Shown piece after piece: positions 60,665 to 64,000 of a DNA stretch of 64,000 bases. Position numbers and translations under genes: made by a program. This DNA comes from Archangium primigenium (GTDB lineage Bacteria > Myxococcota > Myxococcia > Myxococcales > Myxococcaceae): positions 7,559,224 through 7,623,223 of the forward strand of contig NZ_JADWYI010000001.1 of NCBI RefSeq assembly GCF_016904885.1, in the 5' to 3' direction. The notes below the pieces were generated by a model. It saw only the letters and a list, made by a program, of their open reading frames with translations. It ran no database searches and was not told where the DNA came from. The stretch's first letter is position 1, and every line of letters begins with the position of its first letter.

Positions 60665-61702
60665 TCAGGTGCCCTGGCGCAGGGCGAAGCCGTGCTTGTG
60701 CACGGCCTCCACGAAGAACTTCGCGGCCTCGGGGTCCGTGGGCGGGAGGATGCCGTGGCCCAGGTTGCAGATGTGGCCCACGGGGCCGGCGCGCTGGAGG
60801 ATGTCCACCACGCGGGCCTCCAGCTCCTCGCGGGGCAGGAAGAGGTGGAGCGGGTCCAGGTTGCCCTGCACGGCCACGTCCGGGCCGAGCACGCGCCGGG
60901 CCTCGTCGATGGGGGTGCGCCAGTCCTGGCCGATGACGTCCGCGCCCGTGCGCTTGAGCAGGGGCAGGTGGTTGGACATGCCGGTGCCGAAGACGATGAC
61001 GGGCACGCCGCGCGCCTGCACCTCCTTCACCATGCGCGTGAGGTACGGCAGGCAGAAGCGCTCGTAGTCCCAGGGGGACAGCTCCCCGCCCCACGAGTCG
61101 AAGATTTGAACGATGCTCGCGCCGGCCTCCACCTGCATCAGCAGGTAGGGCACGAGCGTGCGCGTGAGCTTCTCGAAGAGCGTGTGCACGAGCTGGGGCT
61201 GTTCGAAGAGCAGGCGCTTGATGTGGATGTAGCTCTTGGAGCCGCCGCCCTCGACCATGTACGCGGCCAGGGTGAAGGGCGCGCCGCAGAAGCCGATGAC
61301 GGGCACCGAGTCATTGAGGGCGCGGCGGGTGCGGCGGATGGCCTCGGCCACGAAGCCCGTGCCCTCCACGGGGTCGGGGATGCCCAGCTTCTCGATGTCC
61401 GCGGCGGAGCGCAGGGGATTGGGGAAGTGCGGCCCCTTGTCCCCGAGCTCCAGCTCGATGCCCATGGCCTCCACGGGGATGAGGATGTCCGAGAAGATGA
61501 TGGCGGCATCCACGCCCAGGCGGGTGATGGGCTGGACGGTGACCTCGGCCGCCAGGTCCGGGTGCTTGCACAGGTCCAGGAAGGCGATGTTGCCGCGAAT
61601 GGCGCGGTACTCGGGCAGGTAGCGGCCCGCCTGACGCATGAGCCAGACGGGAGTGGTGTCGGTGGGCTGGCGGCGCGCGGCGCGGAGAAGACGGTCGTTC
61701 AA
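60665..61702 (-). CDS. hemE: Uroporphyrinogen decarboxylase
   Basis: I choose TTG 61702 as start: GGAG lies nine bases upstream and the protein then begins M-N-D-R-L-L-R-A-A-R-R-Q-P like other HemE, giving 345 residues. An ATG at 61738 is also in frame. Signature segments are W-L-M-R-Q-A-G-R-Y-L-P-E-Y-R, F-S-D-I-L-I-P-V-E, G-F-C-G-A-P-F-T-L-A and G-N-L-D-P near the end. It makes coproporphyrinogen III from uroporphyrinogen III in haem synthesis. It is monocistronic, with 164 bp before fadI. Confidence 0.96.
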   Translation of the reverse strand: MNDRLLRAARRQPTDTTPVWLMRQAGRYLPEYRAIRGNIAFLDLCKHPDLAAEVTVQPITRLGVDAAIIFSDILIPVEAMGIELELGDKGPHFPNPLRSAADIEKLGIPDPVEGTGFVAEAIRRTRRALNDSVPVIGFCGAPFTLAAYMVEGGGSKSYIHIKRLLFEQPQLVHTLFEKLTRTLVPYLLMQVEAGASIVQIFDSWGGELSPWDYERFCLPYLTRMVKEVQARGVPVIVFGTGMSNHLPLLKRTGADVIGQDWRTPIDEARRVLGPDVAVQGNLDPLHLFLPREELEARVVDILQRAGPVGHICNLGHGILPPTDPEAAKFFVEAVHKHGFALRQGT

Positions 61703-61837
61703 GGCGGAGGGCTCCAGGTGGCGGCCCGCCCTCCTCATCGGGGGCCGGGCGGACGACGAGGGTTGGCAGGAGGAAGGGCCGGGGTCAACGCCCGAGTCGG
61801 GGGCGCGGGGAATGATTTGGCCGTGGAAAACGTAGGC

Positions 61838-61866
61838 TTGACAGGGGCGGAGCCGGTCGATAAAAG
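61838..61866 (+). promoter_or_regulatory. Promoter of tRNA-Val / tRNA-Asp
   Basis: A perfect TTGACA (61838-61843) and TAAAAG (61861-61866) are 17 bases apart, about 30 bp before the first tRNA. Confidence 0.7.
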
Positions 61867-61896
61867 CCGCCCCATCGCAGCGCGGTGACGGGCGGA

Positions 61897-61968
61897 GGGC
61901 GGATAGCTCAGCGGTAGAGCGGCGCCCTTACAAGGCGATGGTCACAGGTTCAATCCCTGTTCCGCCCA
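61897..61968 (+). tRNA. tRNA-Val (anticodon UAC)
   Basis: A 72-base cloverleaf. Acceptor GGGCGGA pairs with TCCGCCC, discriminator A; D arm GCTC/GAGC; anticodon loop CTTACAA (TAC); T arm ACAGG/CCTGT with TTCAATC. One end pair of the anticodon stem is a mismatch (G-A). The 3' CCA is not encoded (the next bases are TGC), unlike the neighbouring tRNA-Asp. Confidence 0.94.
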
Positions 61969-61982
61969 TGCGGTCTCGTTGT

Positions 61983-62059
<77 letters not shown>

Positions 62060-62065
62060 AAAGAG

Positions 62066-62105
62066 AAGCCCAGCAATCCGAAAGGGTTGCTGGGCTTTTT
62101 CTTTT
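62066..62105 (+). terminator. Intrinsic terminator of the tRNA operon
   Basis: AAGCCCAGCAA pairs with TTGCTGGGCTT around a short loop containing GAAA and is followed by a TTTTTCTTTT tract. Strong canonical terminator. Confidence 0.9.
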
Positions 62106-62127
62106 CCCGCAGGTGGCACGGCCCACG

Positions 62128-62949
62128 TCAACGGCTCACCGGGGCAGACGCCCGCGGGGTGCGGGGCAGCCCCACCAGGGTGAGCATCGTCGCGGGGGCA
62201 CCGGGCGCCCGCGGGTGGGCGATGTCCCACTGGTAGTCCGGCGCCGCCAGCCCCACCAGGAGTTCCCGCAGATCCTCCTCGGTGTACGTGCGCGCGTTCG
62301 ACACCGCCCCGTCCCAGGCGATGATCAGCGGGAGCACGGGGAGCGCATAGGTGAACAGCACCTGCCGCAACCGCAGGGGGCGGACGAAAGGCGTCAGCAG
62401 GAGCACCATCAGGATGCTGGCGGGGATGGCCGTCCACCACAGCCAGCGCGGATGGGCGTTGTCGCTCATCTCGAGCACGCAGAGCGCCTGCCGCTTCTCG
62501 AAGGCGTCCTGGAGGATGCGACGCGCGACCGGCGGGGGCATGTGGTGGAAGCCGCAGATCACGGTCCGCACGCCCTGGAGCGTATCGGGGACCCGACCCG
62601 CGTCGACGGGGCTCGGGAAGTAGCGGACCCGCGCCGAATCCCCCGCCGCGTTGATGCGCGTGGCGGCGTCCGTGTTCGGATAGAGGTCGGTGAGGGTCAC
62701 GCTCGGCCGCAGACCGTGGTCGGCCGCGAGCCGTGCGGTGGTCGGCAGCAGGGGTCCGCCGCCCCCGGAGCAGAGGTCCACGATCCGGTCGGTGGCCGCT
62801 GCATTCAGGGCCCGCGCCAGCAGGGGCGCCAGGATCCGTTCGGTGCCGAGCACGCGGTGCAGCGCGGCGATGTAGAGCGTCAGGCATTCCCGGAGGCCGC
62901 CCGGGAACCAGCGGAAGTCCTCGAACTCGAACAGCGACATGCGCTTCAT
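62128..62949 (-). CDS. SAM-dependent methyltransferase with membrane segments
   Basis: The 273-residue protein has a Rossmann core with R-I-V-D-L-C-S-G-G-G-G-P and L-T-D-L-Y-P-N and an I-C-G-F-H-H-M-P-P segment. Unusually, about residues 170-205 form one or two hydrophobic segments (A-I-P-A-S-I-L-M-V-L-L-L-T-P-F and F-T-Y-A-L-P-V-L-P-L-I-I-A-W), so the enzyme should be membrane-bound, possibly acting on a lipid or quinone. Its N-terminus (F-E-F-E-D-F-R-W-F-P) is family-like. The substrate is unknown. It stands alone between the tRNA terminator and the DUF1349 gene. Confidence 0.75.
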   Translation of the reverse strand: MKRMSLFEFEDFRWFPGGLRECLTLYIAALHRVLGTERILAPLLARALNAAATDRIVDLCSGGGGPLLPTTARLAADHGLRPSVTLTDLYPNTDAATRINAAGDSARVRYFPSPVDAGRVPDTLQGVRTVICGFHHMPPPVARRILQDAFEKRQALCVLEMSDNAHPRWLWWTAIPASILMVLLLTPFVRPLRLRQVLFTYALPVLPLIIAWDGAVSNARTYTEEDLRELLVGLAAPDYQWDIAHPRAPGAPATMLTLVGLPRTPRASAPVSR

Positions 62950-63135
62950 CGTGTGTCCTCCCCTCTCGCCCGCACTCTAGGCCAGGGAACGAAGGGTCGG
63001 GGCGCGCCGGCATTGGCTGGGCCAAGAGCGCCGACGAGGGCCCGAGAACCGCCGCGCCGCGCGTGAGCTGGTCGGCGTGTGCGGGCCGCGATTCCTCGGT
63101 ATCGAAGGGTATCGCCAGACAGGGGCGCATCCTCC

Positions 63136-63708
63136 CTAGGTCAGATCGTGCAGATCCTTGCCGAGCGCGGGCGTGAGGCGGAACTCCGAGAAGCGCACGC
63201 GCAGCCCGGCCCGCTCCGGCGTACAGCACATCGGGCCCACCTGGTAGGACGGGGCCTCCGGGAACGGGGCGAGCCGGACCAACGGCCACGTCTCACCATC
63301 GGCCGACACCTGCACCCGCAGCACCCCCTGGGCCACCGTCGCGCGCATCCAGAACGAGCGGGAGTCATGTTCATAGGGCCCCGTCGCCCAATCCGACGTG
63401 CCGCTCGTCAACACGCTGCTCAGCATCGCCCGTCCATCGGACAGCTCGATGCCCGCCTTGACCCAGTTGCGCTCGTCGACGCGCACCATGATGCCGGCCT
63501 GGTCGTACAACCGCTCGTAGGCCGCCTCGACGCGCAGCTGCGCCGTGAAGCTGGAGCCGGTGCGCACCCCCAGGAAATGGCCGGAGTCGCGCGTGAAGCC
63601 ATAGTGGGTCTCGCGCCAGAAGTCGGTCGACGGGTCCGTCGTCACCTCCAGGACCCCATCGGCTCGCGTCCACACCTTCGGCTCGTTCCACCAGATTCCG
63701 TCTTCCAT
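63136..63708 (-). CDS. DUF1349 (concanavalin-like) protein
   Basis: The 190-residue protein carries the pattern I link to DUF1349: W-W-N-E-P-K-V-W, T-D-F-W-R-E-T-H-Y-G-F, D-Q-A-G-I-M-V-R-V-D-E-R-N-W-V-K-A-G-I-E and W-M-R-A-T-V-A. These are single-domain beta-sandwiches related to carbohydrate-binding folds and have no fixed biochemical role. There is no signal peptide, so it is probably cytoplasmic. It has no obvious partner gene. The flanking gaps (186 and 176 bp) show no clear signals. Confidence 0.82.
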   Translation of the reverse strand: MEDGIWWNEPKVWTRADGVLEVTTDPSTDFWRETHYGFTRDSGHFLGVRTGSSFTAQLRVEAAYERLYDQAGIMVRVDERNWVKAGIELSDGRAMLSSVLTSGTSDWATGPYEHDSRSFWMRATVAQGVLRVQVSADGETWPLVRLAPFPEAPSYQVGPMCCTPERAGLRVRFSEFRLTPALGKDLHDLT

Positions 63709-63884
63709 CGTCTTTCCCGCTCCTCCGCCCGCTGATGGCGCGGCTCCGGCCTTCCCGTTCCTGGCGCGGGAAGATGTCTCGATGGAGACGCGCGTTGCAA
63801 CCCGTCGCCGCGGGCAACGCGCTCGGGTTGAGCCGAGCCGGGCCCACGCACCACGCGGTCGAGCAGTGCGGGGCCCCGCCCGGG

Positions 63885-64000
63885 TTACTGCCGCCGCAGC
63901 GAGAAGCGCGAGTGGACCGTCATGCCCGTGCCCCCCATGGACTGCTCCATGTCCGAGGTGCCCTCCACGTGGAGGAGACGGCCGGCCGCCACGTCGAAGC
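63885..64000 (-). CDS. C-terminal end of a gene cut by the window
   Basis: Only the last 37 codons and a TAA stop are visible: F-D-V-A-A-G-R-L-L-H-V-E-G-T-S-D-M-E, then G-G-T-G-M-T-V-H-S-R-F-S-L-R-R-Q. It reads as alternating beta strands. Nothing can be said about function, though the pattern recalls the ends of secreted or lipoprotein-type hypothetical proteins. Confidence 0.6.
   Translation of the reverse strand, partial: FDVAAGRLLHVEGTSDMEQSMGGTGMTVHSRFSLRRQ

Overview
The window is about 70% GC with strong G/C preference at third codon positions. It looks like a chromosomal segment of a predatory or fruiting myxobacterium, most likely of the Cystobacterineae (Archangium/Cystobacter/Myxococcus group). 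The evidence is a secreted beta-propeller protein ending in a MYXO-CTERM sorting tail (GC cluster, hydrophobic helix, RRRARD), many two-component and c-di-GMP-type proteins, PP2C signalling, and a LexA-like box of the type I recall from Myxococcus upstream of recN. I see no insertion sequence, prophage, CRISPR array or integrase. This is core genome with lineage-specific additions, and no gap between genes exceeds about 260 bases.

Layout. 1-6.4 kb: the N-terminal part of a TPR protein (cut by the window edge), tRNA-Ala(CGC) with its own promoter and terminator, then a DUF2760 gene followed by two tandem, divergent Hsp70-like chaperone genes. 6.4-11.3 kb (minus strand): a small zinc-ribbon protein, a secreted lipoprotein 5'-nucleotidase behind a secreted phytase-like propeller, and a GT4 glycosyltransferase. 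11.4-18 kb (plus): a double-domain GT4 glycosyltransferase, a small coiled-coil protein, and a 1262-residue iron-sulfur flavoprotein that joins a GltD/NfnB-like half to a PyrK/NfnA-like half. 18-20 kb: a lipoprotein, then sixA and a frataxin (cyaY). 20-27.3 kb (minus): secA and the translation operon rpsB-tsf-pyrH-frr, with a degenerate receiver/GGDEF protein as its last gene.

27.4-38 kb: an RlmM-like rRNA methyltransferase and a GGDEF-like protein; an M23 peptidase, a PP2C phosphatase, recN and a SWIM/SNF2 helicase on the minus strand; a 2-hydroxyacid dehydrogenase on the plus strand. 37.8-44.6 kb: a translationally coupled tetR-coaD-MBL hydrolase operon headed by a palindromic operator, a second lipoprotein nucleotidase, ydcF, nadK and rarA. 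44.6-54.8 kb: a kinase/NtrC-type regulator pair, an apparently active diguanylate cyclase, a GT2/ChbG-type deacetylase pair converging on a methyltransferase/membrane glycosyltransferase pair, and a three-PAS hybrid kinase. 55-64 kb: a CocE-type hydrolase, the fadI-fadJ beta-oxidation operon, hemE, tRNA-Val(UAC) and tRNA-Asp(GUC), a membrane-associated methyltransferase, a DUF1349 protein, and the end of a further gene.

The most unusual items are the DUF2760-Hsp70-Hsp70 chaperone cluster, the single-chain NfnAB-like flavoprotein, the phytase-plus-nucleotidase secretion pair, the tetR-coaD operon, and several regulatory structures: the LexA-like box on the recN promoter, a terminator between rpsB and tsf, and a 39-base near-perfect palindrome after secA. 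All function calls come from reading sequence motifs; no database search was run.
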